Of a DNA stretch of 64,000 bases, positions 1-12,084 are shown in pieces. The DNA is taken from positions 78,083 through 142,082 of the forward strand of contig JALRME010000056.1 in the NCBI GenBank assembly GCA_026120035.1, read 5' to 3'. Under the pieces are notes generated by a model that saw only the letters and a program-made list of their open reading frames with translations, had not been told where the DNA came from and did no database searches. The stretch comes from Coleophoma eucalyptorum (Eukaryota; Ascomycota; Leotiomycetes; Helotiales; Dermateaceae). Numbering within the stretch: position 1 is the first letter of the stretch; each line of letters begins with the position of its first letter. The position numbers were made by a program, and so were the translations under genes.

Positions 1-2306
1 CCCCTTCTTTATAATTATACTAATATTTTTCAAAGCTGGATCCGCCATCAAGGCTGGTCGTACGGTCATATCGCCTACGGAGATTGCTATATCGGCATCC
101 TGACTGGTATTTGTCAGCATTGCTAGATTTCGCTGTAGCGAGCAGAACTATTGCTATACCTGTGGCCCCTAGCACTGTTTTCATACTTCTCGAGAACCTC
201 CCGATTATCATGTCGATTAGGGCTAGTGAGATAGTTCTGTATGCGGTCGAAGAGGGCGATGTAAGATGCCACACTAGGCACAAGGGTAAGTAGGCTGTTA
301 GCAGGGTTTGTGACCATATCGATCATAGCTAGAGACGTAAAGATTAAATTCGCATCAATAGACTTGGTGCCGCCTAGTTCGGCTTGGAAAGCATAGACGA
401 CAAGAGTCACAACAGGGCTGAAGATGCTCAACATCGAAGCTACCGAGTATCATAAGATCAGCTTCGGACTAGAACACAGCTAAGACTTGTCACGACATAA
501 AAGGGGCAGATCTCACCGCTTGCATTAAAGGCCACGACAAGCCAATGGAAGTTAATCATCATTTTAATTTCATGGTCCCGCGCAGCCTGGATCTTGGCTC
601 CCATCCTGTCGACCAGTCCCATCATTTTGATATTCTTCATAGAGTCGAGACTGGCCTTGGTGATAGATATGCGTGTTTGGGTAGCCATGCTTAGGGACTT
701 TTGACGGTCTGCAATGTGTGCAGTGACGAACTTGCTAGCTTGAGAAGTTACTAGATCGGTTAGCTAGGTCTAGCGGTGCAGCAATATAGATACAGTAACA
801 TACAAGCAACTATCAACAGAGGCACTATACAAACCCAACCGAGTTCTGTGGCTAATAGATATATGCCGACACCAAGTTCAATTATCTGGGACCATATTTC
901 ATGAAAGATAAAACCACAGAACTGAATCCCTTCAGCATCATTGCTCATCAGTGTCACGGCAACAGAGTCGTCAAAGACTCCGTCCTTAATCGTGAAACAG
1001 CGGTTGTGAATAAGCCCAACCATTGCCATGCGATTGCTCACACTAAGACGGTCCATACGAATGTCATACATTCCCTTGGCTACCTAGGACAAGCAGAATA
1101 GTAAGATATTAGGGTTCCACTAGATGCAACGCTGCGACGAGGGAAAGGGGGATACGAGAGGGGACATACAGCCATGCCTGTGTAAATGGAGAAAGTGAGT
1201 AGAATCAGCCGAAAGGCTTCGTTCCTATTCTCTTGTGGCGATAAGTTGCTGCTCACATACGCAATTGTTCGGCTAATTAGAAAGGGCTGGCTATATCGGA
1301 AGGCTATGAAGAGGATACGAGGAAGAACGACATCGAGGTTTCGGCGCCACAGGCACCTGAACTGGGCGAAAAATAGGCTGAATCGATGCTCTGGCCGTTC
1401 TGTACGTCGAGGTTAGCCTTTCATAACAACGAAAAGACACAGCTAGCGACATGCTTCTATTATCCCATATTTGCTGCATAGATTCTCGTAACTTCATGGC
1501 ATTGATGCTCGAGGCTAAAGGCGGCATGTCTTCGGGTGACAGAATCTTAGAATAACCAAGGGCGATGATGTCGTTTACCCACCAGAAGAAAGCGTTGCCA
1601 AAAAGTCCAGCCCTCTCTTCAGGGGCCAGGCCACAGTAGGGCTCGCGCAGTATAGGTGTCTTGTCCTGTGCTTCTAAGACGAGAAGAACAAGCTTGGCTA
1701 AGAAGATGGCGAAGGCCAACAGAGAAGGGCTGCATACATTCTTCGCGACGTAGAGGAGGCTGATGTGTATTACATCTACGAAGGTCGAACACGCGAGGTA
1801 AACTGTCAATATGGTGGACGGCGCAACAGACCGGCCATGCTCGAAGAAAGATAGCACACACACCACAGCAGAGGCAACCAAGAAGAGCACTTGATACGCC
1901 AACAGCGTGACCTCAGCAGTCCCGACGATCACAGTAGCAATGTAGGCTAGTTGCAAGGCGAAGAAAATGGATGATACAATCTCCGCTCGAGTTAGTAACC
2001 ACGTGATACAACTCGAATTTGCCTTTCACTAACAAGTTTTACAAGGCCTCGATAATTTGGCACTGTCACGAGCTTCGTACGGTACAGCCCAAAGATCCTG
2101 ACAGGAGCGCTGATGAGAAGGAAAATTGATGGCCCAAATAGGAGAAGGCCCTGAAGGATCGCCTCGATATAGCTGTTGTCTAATAGATGCCCTTGAGGTG
2201 CAGTGAAGCCGCGTTGTATGCGCTCGTCAGCAGGTAGGCAGGGGGGCGCAAACCAGTTGGCCCAAGTCTCGAAGGGTGAGGACCGCTGAACATTGAGATC
2301 CGCCAT
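1..2306 (-). CDS. ABCC-type (MRP-like) multidrug ABC transporter, N-terminal part, cut by window edge
   Basis: Full ABC exporter of the fungal ABCC family, expected in the plasma or vacuolar membrane. Reading down the minus strand there is an N-terminal hydrophobic domain, then the linker FWWVNDIIALGYSKIL (the usual 'FWW-N-L-GY+KIL' of ABCC proteins), then the first transmembrane domain with TQTRIS. The start of nucleotide-binding domain 1 (ISVGDMTVRPA) lies at the left edge; Walker A is outside the window. Introns that keep phase: 1981-2033, 1400-1454, 1084-1169, 735-793, 440-516 and 123-175. The 1400-1454 intron starts GC (GCATGT) and has a CTAAC branch site, so it is probably a GC-AG intron. 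The start at 2306 (ATG, MADLNVQRS) is the best available, but N-termini of this family are variable and it is uncertain. The substrate cannot be told. Confidence 0.8.
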
Positions 2307-4004
2307 GGCGCAGCACCCCGAATGAGGGCAGTGGCGTAAATAGTATTTTGTTGATATTGACCGGTGAGGATTGTTTGTGGTCGCAAAGCTGTTGGTATAT
2401 CGTAAGAATCGCTAGCTGCCATGAAATTTCCCAAGCTTTCTAGAAGATGGCCTAGAGCAGGCTTTAGACTACCTGCGAAGGATGACAATTCGATATCAAT
2501 TACCAGAATACCTTAAATATGGCACAAACATAATATCAAGATTGAATCTTGTTGCCATCGGTTGGCAAAAGACGGATGTTAACATGAGAAATAGTCAATT
2601 CCATCTCCCACTGTACCGTCCACAGGGTCAGCATCAGCCTTACTATATAGGGCAAGTCACCCGCTCTGGTACAAGCTCGGCGAAGCTAACCATATGAGTC
2701 AAATGAATTGAATTGAACTATATTATTTTGTTGATGTTTCACTTCAACTATTGTAGCCTCTCCATGTGAAACTAGGTAATCAAGTAATCATCGGTTCTCA
2801 AACTCGACTACCTGCGACAATCAGAAGAGCTGAGCGGTTGTGAGAACCCTTCCCCAAGGAACTGGAGGTAACAAGGCTAGGCAGGGTGTAGAGCGGGGAC
2901 ACCACAATCGTTGAGTACAACGTTGTATCTAATCCTTGGCTTGGCGGAGAAGTTTTCCCTATTACCGAGGGGTTGGAGCTTGGTCCTATGCCAATGGTCT
3001 CGCTACGGAGTGTTTTTGCTTATGGTCTGGTGATCCAACCCCTGTAACAGGCTGGTGATAGTCGTATTTGCCCGTTATCCCACTTAACAATCAAAACATT
3101 ATTTTATCTAACGAGATTTTAAGAGCTTTCTTGGTTAATTCCAATATTCCTAGTGGATCTTGGCTTCAGCTGCTAAGGTTAAGTCACATATCAAGCAAAT
3201 CATCCGCGAAATGTGGACTCCGAAATCAAAATTTAAAAATGCTGTACTGACAGCCAAAGAAGCATTGCTCTATGCAGATCAACGCTGGGATCGACCCCGG
3301 GGGTATGTGGTAATAAGATAGCAGCAGTATCATGAGTTCGTCCAAGTAGCAAACACACTAATTGTTGGCTGCAACCACTCCCACCTATTGGTGCTTGGTG
3401 GAAGCAAATGCACTTTGTAAGCGATGTGCACCCTGGCCGATCATTCCGGAACTGCAACAGTAGGTAGTAGTCTACTATATCTTCTATATTCAACTAGAAT
3501 AACACCGCCCAGCCCAATTGATTAGTCCCGTATGTTACTTACCAACTATAGGCAAGTTATCTCCTTATCAAATGTATTCGTCATGTACGTCCTTTCTGTT
3601 GCAACCGGTATCTGCTTTCCCGTTAAGGCCTTCGCTTAGCGATTCTGCGGGCAGAACAGATAGTGTCCATATCAAGCCGACGGAATAAGCATCCAGCACG
3701 GATCCACATAGATAAAGGTGGAGAACCTGGAGACAGCTACAGTACTGTGCCTTAGTTCACCGTTTAATCCCTGCTGTGCTCGGAGCTTATCATTTCCAAC
3801 TGAATTCCACATACAGTTGTACCTTGGTTTACCCTCATCGTACAGCAAGAAGCTCAAGGATGTCGGTCAGTTGTAGATCCAAGCAGATATAACTGAATGA
3901 CCTGCGTTTGTCTTGTACCTTTCCAGTAGATTCAACAACACTTTCTCCACATTGGATCTGTCGGCATCTCCCCATTATCTCGGCCCGCTTCTTGGTCGTA
4001 TATA
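2307..4004. other. Intergenic region, no supported gene
   Basis: About 1.7 kb between the divergent ABC transporter and GH20 genes. Short open frames exist (for example minus strand 3233-3493) but none shows a recognisable domain, signal peptide or consistent splice pattern. It must contain the promoters of both neighbours. I see no repeats or RNA genes here. Confidence 0.6.
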
Positions 4005-6322
4005 ATGACAATGTTTCCGGCGATAGAGCAGATACGCAATGCACCAGTCCAATTGGTTTGGCAACGAAGTATTGAGATTGGTCAATCCATCATAAGTCTT
4101 ACCAAGAGTTGCCTTTTCCTCATTGGGTCAATCCAAGTAATTCTGGGTGGTAAGTGCACACACTCAATTCCTTTCCATACCTAATAAAATCATAGTCACA
4201 AATGACCGTTTGGTTGGAATTCCTACTGTGCCATTTATCGCGACACCTCATGCATCGAGTTATTCCTTGAAGAATATCAAGTCTATCATCGTAGATTCTA
4301 AATATGCAAACTCTGTCAACACGGCCGGAGAGACTCTTATTCCTCCAACTCTGCTAGAGTTTGCCACAACTTTTCGTAAGGATGTAGAGTCTAATTGGGG
4401 AATGAATCTCGATGTTGTTCAGGGTACCAAAATGACAGCAAATTCTATCTTCATGACTATCGGTAACAATTCTGGATTTGTGGATGCTGCAGGCCGTTGG
4501 ACTGGAGAGGCATATGCCCTTGAAGTTTCTGATGGCATTACTATCACAGGCTCCAGTCCCCTTGGAGCCTGGTGGGCAACACGGTCGATCCTCCAGCAAG
4601 CCGTTCTTGGTGATATGGCCATGCAACAAGGGTATGGCGTTGACTCTCCTAAATGGGCCAATCGGGGTTTTATGGTATATACACCCTCATTTCGTCCTTA
4701 CTCATTAGTTAATTGGTATTAAGATTGATGCCGGTCGTCATTACTACCCTAAGGACTGGATCGTTGAGATGTGCTCTTATCTCTCGTTCTTTAAGCAGAA
4801 TACATTCCACTTGCATCTTGACGACAACCTATATAACAATGTTGACATTTACACTCTTGAGCGGTCTAAGGAAATATATGCCGCTTTCCGACTAAACTCA
4901 AACAGCGAAGCAGTTTCTGGTCTATCTCGTCGATATAATGAGTCATACTCTGAAAGTGACTTCGAAGAGATGCAACAAGAGTGTGTGGCCAGGGGTGTCA
5001 CAATAATCCCAGAATTTGAGGCACCAGGTCACGCAATGGTCATCACTCAGTGGAAACCAGAAATTGCTCTCTCTGCTGATTTCAGTATGCTTAACATCAC
5101 CCACCCAGACACCATTCCAACAATGCAGATTATTTGGAGTACTTTCCTCCCTTGGATCCACAGCAAGACTGTCCACATTGGCGCAGATGAATATGAAAGT
5201 GGTTACAGAGACGATTACAACTACTTCGTTAACACTATGGCGGACTATATCTATAACGTCTCCGGGAAGGCAATCCGTATTTGGGGTACTTTTCCTCCTA
5301 AGACAGGTGAGAGCAACATTCAGAAGGCGGTCACAATCCAGCACTGGGAGTATTTTGAGGATAATCCTTTGGCTGATTACATCGATAACAACTACTCCGT
5401 CCTCAATTCGGATGATAAGTTCTACATGGTTGGAAAATGGAGTGGAAGCTATCCCCAAACGATCAACATTACCAGAATTTTCCACGGACAGCAATATGGT
5501 GGTCCATATGCACCATGGGTCTTCGATACTAGCAATGTAACAGACAACCCGTTGCCAAACAATCCTTATGTTCTAGGTCAACTCGCTGCATTATGGAACG
5601 ATCATGGACCAAACTCCACAGTTTTTTCTGAGGCCTATTATTCTATTAGAGATGGTCTCCCGCCTCTAGGCGATAAGCAATGGGGTGGAGATCTTACCGA
5701 AGAGGAGTACTATGAGATCTTTGAGGCCCTTCACGCTGCTATCCCTGCACAAAACCTTGACAGCGCTATTGCATCCAAGACTAACACAATTCTTAAATAT
5801 ACTGGTGCAAATGGCAGCAACGTCGAGGATCTGTCAGGAAACGGCTATGATGGTATTATTGTTGGTGACTGCAAGTATACCTCCCAGGGATTTAAATTCA
5901 ATGGAAATGGATATATTGAAACACCATTGGTTGCAAAAGGCCGCAACTATACCCTCTCTTTTTCTGTTAATCCCGAGACGAGCTCTCCAGGTACGCTATT
6001 CAACAGTTCGCTATCTACTTTGTCGGCAGGCAATGGGACTATTAGCAACATCACTTTTATTGCTGGTGGGAATGCATACTCGCTTAATTACTCGCTCCCA
6101 GTTGGACAGTGGTCAGATGTCAGCGTCATTGGAAGGGATACTGCGACCTACTTCCTTGTGGAAAATAACGGGACACAAAATATGATGGAATTCACAACCA
6201 AAATTGGTGTCAACGGCGAGTACTTTGTATGGGCTGTGATGGCCATTGAAGCCCCACTTACTACAATTGGAGCGGGTTTCAAGGGTCTAATGAAAAACAT
6301 AACCCTACTTGGCAGCGCGTGA
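4005..6322 (+). CDS. GH20 beta-N-acetylhexosaminidase-like protein with C-terminal LamG-like domain
   Basis: Glycoside hydrolase family 20 removes terminal GlcNAc/GalNAc (or lacto-N-biose in some members) by substrate-assisted catalysis. Exons 4005-4149, 4196-4674 and 4724-6322 keep phase and give 740 aa. After a GH20b-like N-terminal domain come RGFMIDAGRHYYP, FHLHLDDN and the catalytic Asp-Glu pair in HIGADEY (about D363-E364; the usual form is HIGGDE). The last ~170 residues look like a concanavalin/LamG sandwich and carry many N-x-S/T sites. The first exon is inferred: no ATG opens the second exon, but ATG 4005 (or 4011) joins in phase through a 46-bp intron with a CTAAT branch. It puts a hydrophobic stretch at about residues 32-50, which is a late signal peptide or an anchor, so the N-terminus is the weak point. 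Convergent with the GH29 gene. Lacto-N-biosidase-like activity is an alternative to plain hexosaminidase. Confidence 0.8.
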
Positions 6323-6639
6323 ACAGACACAGAACATTAACTAAATAACATGATAAACTATTTATGCAGAAGATTATTATAAAGTCTCTAACATATTAAA
6401 AATCATCTGAAAGGAATTTACTTCCCCTTGCTGTAGTCATTTCCATTCTGAGAGTATCCAGGATCGTTTAATTAAAGCTACATTTACGTTACTCCTCATC
6501 AATAGTTATAGTTGACTGAAAGACGAAGCATGATGTAGTCCAATTTTTACAGTTTTCTACGTTATATAATCTATTTAAGAATTTGGATCTATTGAACAAA
6601 GTTTAAAACGAGGAAACCTGATTATTCGTGGTGTCGGGT
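6323..6639. other. Short convergent intergenic region (shared 3' ends)
   Basis: AT-rich 317 bp between the stop codons of the convergent GH20 (+) and GH29 (-) genes. It would carry both polyadenylation regions. No open frame or repeat seen. Confidence 0.6.
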
Positions 6640-9187
6640 TTAGAAAATGATCTTGAAAACCCACGTCCACTTATCTGCAGCAATAATTTCCTTTGAAACT
6701 TTTATTTCAAGAGAACCGTTTGCCAAGAGCTTGGAAGTAACAGGAGTCCCTGCTAAACTACCACCTATTGTGGTGATCTGATCTCCAGTAACGTAAGGAA
6801 CAGGGGAATTGATGATGATGGTCTCAGTTGGCTCGTCGAGCAAAAAGATGTAGAAAGCATCCAAAGTTTGTGTGAACCGAACTGAGTCACCTTCACCGGG
6901 TGTAATGAACCAGTAGGTTGTGTTATAGATGGCCTCACCATGGGATCGAATCCAGGCGCCTGCTTCCAACAGATTATTCTTTTCAACGGCAACGACGGAC
7001 CCATCACCTGTAGGTCCAATATCAAGGAGTAGATTTCCATTCTTGCTAATGATATCCACGAGACTTGTAACAATAGCAGAAGCATTCATATAGCTTGAGG
7101 TAGCTGTAGCCCTGTTGTATCCATATGAATATGGATCCATACCAAGGTTCGATTCCCACTTTCTGGCTTGTGGAATGTCTAGTTTTGCGTATTCTGGTGT
7201 GTCAAAATCTCCGGGAATACCGCAGCGGTTGTTCATCACTACTTGCCGATTCTGAGATAATGCTGTATTGAACCAAGGTGCTGCAAATTTGACGCTGACA
7301 TTGGCGCCGCCTAAGTCGCACCATATGATGTCAGTCCCCATGGCAGCTAATGATTCCATTTGAGGCAGCATAATATCTTGCAAGAAGTCTTCAACTTCTA
7401 CGAACCCAGTATATGGTAATGTTTGGTTGGTGTAAGGATTTGTGGCATTTCCTGTGGATGTTATGTTAGAGTTTGAGGATGTTCTAAAGAAAAGGAAATT
7501 TGAGTATTCACTTCCTGGGAAGCTTCCTTGGCCATATGGACCATATGCAGGGTTAAACCATTCAGGAAGACTAAAATATGTGCCTTTATGAAGTTGAGGT
7601 TGATATCGATCCGCAGCATCAAACAGTTCCTATGTATTACTCATTCATTAGATGGCCACTTTTCTCAAACCATTAGTTTTAGAAAGTTACCTGTAAGAAA
7701 TTTCTGTGTGGTGGTTGGGCAACGGAAGTTCTTAAGGTAGCATTTGCAGAAACATCAAATAAGGCATATCCGTCGTGGTGCTTTGTAGTTTGAACAAAGT
7801 AATTGGCACCAGAATCTGCAAATAAGTTCACCCATTCTTTCGGATCCCAAGCGCTGGCAGTAAACTTATTCATGAACTCATCATAACTATGATGTGGTCC
7901 GTAATTATCCAGATTGAATTCCCAAGTGCGATCTGATGTATCTGGGCCTGCATTCATGTCCCACCAATACCTGTCGTCATTTTGAGCATATGCGACGTCA
8001 TAGAACAGTCATGAGAGGCTTACCATTCCGCATATGTCTCATTTGCTCCAGAATTTCCCCATGCGGGTATGGAGTACAAGCCCCAGTGTATGAAGATACC
8101 GTACTTGGCGTTATTAAACCAACTCGGGCTCTCATGGCTATAAACCGAGCTGAATGATGCTTCATATGGCACGATCCCAAATGTTGCTTCAAAGTCATAG
8201 GTAATATGAGTATTAATACCGGAAACTACTACAGTCGCCTTGCCCGTGCTTCCGGCCTCAACAGTTGGAACAACGCCAACATTGACTATCACCTGATCAC
8301 CGGGACTCAGTCTCTTGATTGTCACAGGTTCTACTGTCTTGTATCCGGCAGATTCAACAGAGACTTGCAAATAATTGTCACCTTGAATCCACTCAGATCC
8401 TATGTTGTTGATAATGACCTCAACAATTTGAATTTTCTCACTGTCACCAATCCACTTTTTGGTAGAGCGTGCCCTTTGAACCGTAATATCGACAATTTTG
8501 GTATCTGAGGAAGGCCACATGCTCACGGAAAAAACATGAATTCCTGTTGTTTTATCGGGTAATGTGAGTGATACCAGCTCTTTTGAAGAGTCAAGTTTTG
8601 AGCTCACTAAGTATATCATCGACTTATTAAAATCAACACCATCTTCTGAATAGTAGAATGGAAATATGATGTCACCACCAAAGAGGTAGTTATACCACCA
8701 CACTGGAACTAATATAGAGCTTGAATCAGTACTGCCATCTGTGTAGGTGGCATTCAAGTATCCTTCTGCCAGGGAACCACTTTCTGCAGCGATGAGAAGG
8801 TGAGTACTGAAATATTTTGCAGACGGGACTGAAACTATCTCTCCAGAAGTTCGAATGTTATCATTCCCCGATTCTTTGTACGTGGGGAAGTTGAAGTTAA
8901 TCCCACTGTATATAAAGCTCGAGGGCGGCATATAACCGGAGGGGTATCCGCCTAGATGATGCTCATTATAAAACACTCTAAGCTGCGTGCAAGAATAACT
9001 AACTCCCTGAGCCATCCATATCGGCATCATTAGGTCTAGCAGCAAATGCTCTGTTGTTATAAAGAGAGGAGATGTCTACTGGAATTGCAATGCTTGTGTT
9101 GACATCTTGCGCATACTTGGGATCGAAGAAGACCTGGGTAGAGCGGGTGTATGTCGCAAAGAATTGGGCCAAGGTGCGGAAAAGCAT
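6640..9187 (-). CDS. GH29 alpha-L-fucosidase, secreted type, with long N-terminal extension
   Basis: Hydrolyses terminal alpha-L-fucose. Four exons (9187-9004, 8951-8024, 7970-7691, 7629-6640) keep phase and give 793 aa. Residues ~20-310 form beta-rich accessory domains (VDISSLYNNRAF, typical of fungal members). The catalytic barrel follows: WFNNAKYGIFIHWGLYSIPAW, ETYAEWYWW joined across an intron, KHHDGYALFD, and the nucleophile Asp in DIIWCDLGGAN (about D569). Introns 8952-9003, 7971-8023 and 7630-7690 all have GT..AG ends. The start is uncertain: ATG 9187 gives no clean signal peptide, and a short upstream exon spliced in near 9080 is possible. It shares a divergent 5' region with the GH35 gene and converges with GH20, so the three may be co-expressed. 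GH29 fucosidases act on xyloglucan, N-glycan core or Lewis-type fucose; sequence alone does not decide. Confidence 0.85.
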
Positions 9188-10057
9188 GGTCGTCAAAAAT
9201 TGCTTAAATTACCAGGTAAGACAGAGAGTGGCACCAAAGCAGCATGTATGAGACGACTGCAAATGGATGTCATAAAGTTATACTTAGACACATTATTCAT
9301 TCATGCATCCAATTCTACCAGAGACCGTACGACGTATCTGACCCAAACAATGTATCGAGGGCACAGACCCAAAACGAAGAGAATCCCAGAACTCCATGAC
9401 TAGCTTCTGGCCCTCCTGGTAAGCTCTGAGCCAATAGTGTCGTTACATTATTTCGGCCAGACATGTTGCCCAGGTGCAAATTAAAACTGGGTAACGTTAC
9501 CTAGCTATACGTAGGCAGGGTAGGTGAGTTGGAGGGCCCAGACAGCTCCGTACAGCGCAGCTACACACAGCGAGGGAGAAGGTCTCCAAAGTGGGGAGAT
9601 GAACCTGGATTAACCCGATTCAGCCTAGGAGATTGATTCTGCTTCTGTTATCTTGCTGATCCTGAATTAGGCTGGAAGGAGATATGTTGGATGTTGAGCG
9701 TGGAAAGTGGGGTACAGGGGAACATAGTTGTGTTATCGTACAAGAGTGCATGCGATGCAGGTAAAGTCTGCCAAATGATTTGCCGATATTTCTACTCCAT
9801 ACCACCTCACTTCACACCACTGCATGGCGACTAACACCGCCAGAGACGTACAGGTATCGTCGGATGATCTTGCGCCCTAGATATCTTCAACCCTAAATGC
9901 AGCAAGGAGTTGTACCGTTTTTATATCATTCTTGCCACCATATCCCCAAGTCACAGAATCTATACCTACACCACTAATAAAAACAGCTCTAAACATGGTA
10001 AAATACAAGAATGCCAATAAGGATAAGCTTTATAATGACTGACTTCCTCCATCTAGG
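9188..10057. promoter_or_regulatory. Divergent promoter region of the GH29 and GH35 genes
   Basis: About 870 bp between the starts of the divergent fucosidase and beta-galactosidase genes. It contains a perfect 12-bp palindrome GGTAACGTTACC (9490-9501) and two GTGGGG sites (9591-9596, 9707-9712) matching the SYGGRG consensus of the carbon repressor CreA/Cre1. No gene is supported here. That these sites act is inference. Confidence 0.45.
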
Positions 10058-12084
10058 ATGACTTCATTTGTCTTTGTCACCAAGTTTTTGGCTACCTTCG
10101 ATTTTTCATTTCCAGTTTCAGCTCTCAGGATACTGATTTCACCGTCCCGCCGGTTCGTAAGATCTTGTCAGCACTGGCGACCTTTTCGGTCTTGTCGTCT
10201 TCGGGCATTGCAAACCAAACTCCATCATCAACAACGAGCGCCACCCCGGCAGCATTTACCTATAATGCCACAACCTTTCTCCTTCATGGAGAGCCTTACA
10301 TCATTATGGGCGGCCAGATGGACCCTCATCGTATTCCATATCAGTACTGGCGCGATCGCTTATCTAAGGCACGTGCTATGGGTATAAACACGATTTTTAG
10401 TTACGTTTCCTGGAATATTCTCGAGCCAGAACCTGGAATGTGGTTAACTAGCGAGCCCCAGAATGATGTGGCCACCTGGTTCAAGATTGCTCATGAAGAA
10501 GGCCTCAATGTTATCCTTCGACCTGGTCCATATATCTGTGGCGAGCATGAGTGGGGTGGATTCCCATACTGGCTCAGTACAGTTCCGGATCTCACAGTCA
10601 GGACATATAACGAGAAATATTTATATTACGCAAAAATCTATCTTGAGAAACTCGCAGCTGAACTTCGGCCATTGCAGGTCACCGAGGGAGGACCACTGCT
10701 TATGGTCCAGGTCGAGAACGAGTATGGCTCCTATGGATCCAACCACAACTACACATCTGCATTGAAAGATACATTAGTAGAAATATTTGATATCCCCTTG
10801 TATACCAATGATGGTAGTGTTTGGTGGACTCTCGCCGGTGGCACTGTTCCTGGTGTCCTAGCTGAGATTGATGGTGGCCCAACCTACGGCTTCCCAGCAA
10901 GAGACTTATATGTCACCGACCCATCTCAACTGGGTCCACTTTTGGATGGAGAGTATTATACAATTGCACCTGATAACTGGGGAGCCAATGTTCCTCACCA
11001 AACCACAGTTGGCAATCCTGCCGATGTCGAAGCCTTCATCTCAGACTTGAACTTTGTGTTGAATGTGAGCAACTCAATCAGTTTGTACATGTTTCATGGA
11101 GGAACCAATTTTGGTTTGAGTAATGGCGCTATATGGCAGAACTACTCCAAGGTGTTCACTACTAGCTATGATTATGGTGCACCTCTTGACGAGAGTGGAC
11201 GAACGACTGATCTCTATTTTACTCTGCGGGAAGTGATTGCGCAGTATTTCCCAAATGGGAGCATCCCCACACCTCTAGAAAACAAACCTATGTTTGAAAT
11301 TCCTAGTATCGTGCTGGCTCCAATGGCTCCGTTATTTGACCTCGACAAACCAACAGCTAGCATGGAGTATCCTGTGACAATGGAATACCTTGGCCAGGCG
11401 TACGGATTCATTCTATATGAACACCAAGTTACCGAAGCTGTTTCAGGACTTCTTTTACCTGGTGACCGAGCTCGTGATCGTGTTATCATATATATCAACG
11501 GGGTCAAGTCTGGTGTCATTGATAGCACATACATCTGGCCTCAGAACATCAGTGTTTCTCTTGAGGAAGGCGACAAGCTGCAGCTATTTGTGGAGAATCT
11601 GGGCAGAGTTGATTACTTTTCTCCACCATCTTACACATATGATGCTCTCCTCGATCCCTACAAAGGAATTCTGACTAATGTCACAGTTAATGGAACTATC
11701 TTGTCTGGCTGGGATACGTACTCCTATCCAGTGAAAGAGCTGCCAACTCCAAGCGCTGTTGTGAACATTTCCAGTCCTGTCTACTACTCCGGGTCTTTCT
11801 TCGTGAATGGCACTGCTAGTGTTGACCAAAGTACTCTGGATACCTTCATTGCAATTCCGAACGGTGTCAAGGGTATTGTTTGGGTTAACGATTTCATGCT
11901 GGGAAGATATTGGATTGTTGGTCCACAGCAGTCGTTGTATCTGCCTGGAACAGTGCTGAAGCCAGGAGCGTGGAACAATATTGTAGTTTTGGAACTGGAA
12001 CCCACACTGATCAACGGTACTATGATAGCGGAGGGTCAATCAGAGAGAATCTGGGGTAATCATCCCGATCCAGACTGGCCTTGA
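10058..12084 (+). CDS. GH35 beta-galactosidase, secreted
   Basis: Removes terminal beta-linked galactose. The long second exon (10162-12084) carries every GH35 hallmark: GGQMDPHRIPYQYW, ILRPGPYICGEHEWGGFPYWL, the acid/base Glu in MVQVENEYGSY (about E206), the nucleophile Glu in LLDGEYYTIAPDNWG (about E283), and YMFHGGTNFG. C-terminal jelly-roll domains follow, ending IVVLELEP. Length ~659 aa is nearer to single-domain plant, animal or bacterial GH35 than to the ~1,000-aa Aspergillus LacA type. No ATG begins the long exon. ATG 10058 plus a 47-bp intron (10115-10161) keeps phase and gives a plausible signal peptide, but its donor (GTTTCA) is weak, so the first exon is a guess. Many N-glycosylation sites fit secretion. 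Confidence 0.85.

Noticed and set aside
1186..1416. Plus-strand open frame of 76 codons
   Set aside because: It overlaps the minus-strand ABC transporter exon with clear family similarity; it is a shadow frame.
3233..3493. Minus-strand open frame of 86 codons
   Set aside because: No domain, signal peptide or splice support, and composition like surrounding intergenic DNA.
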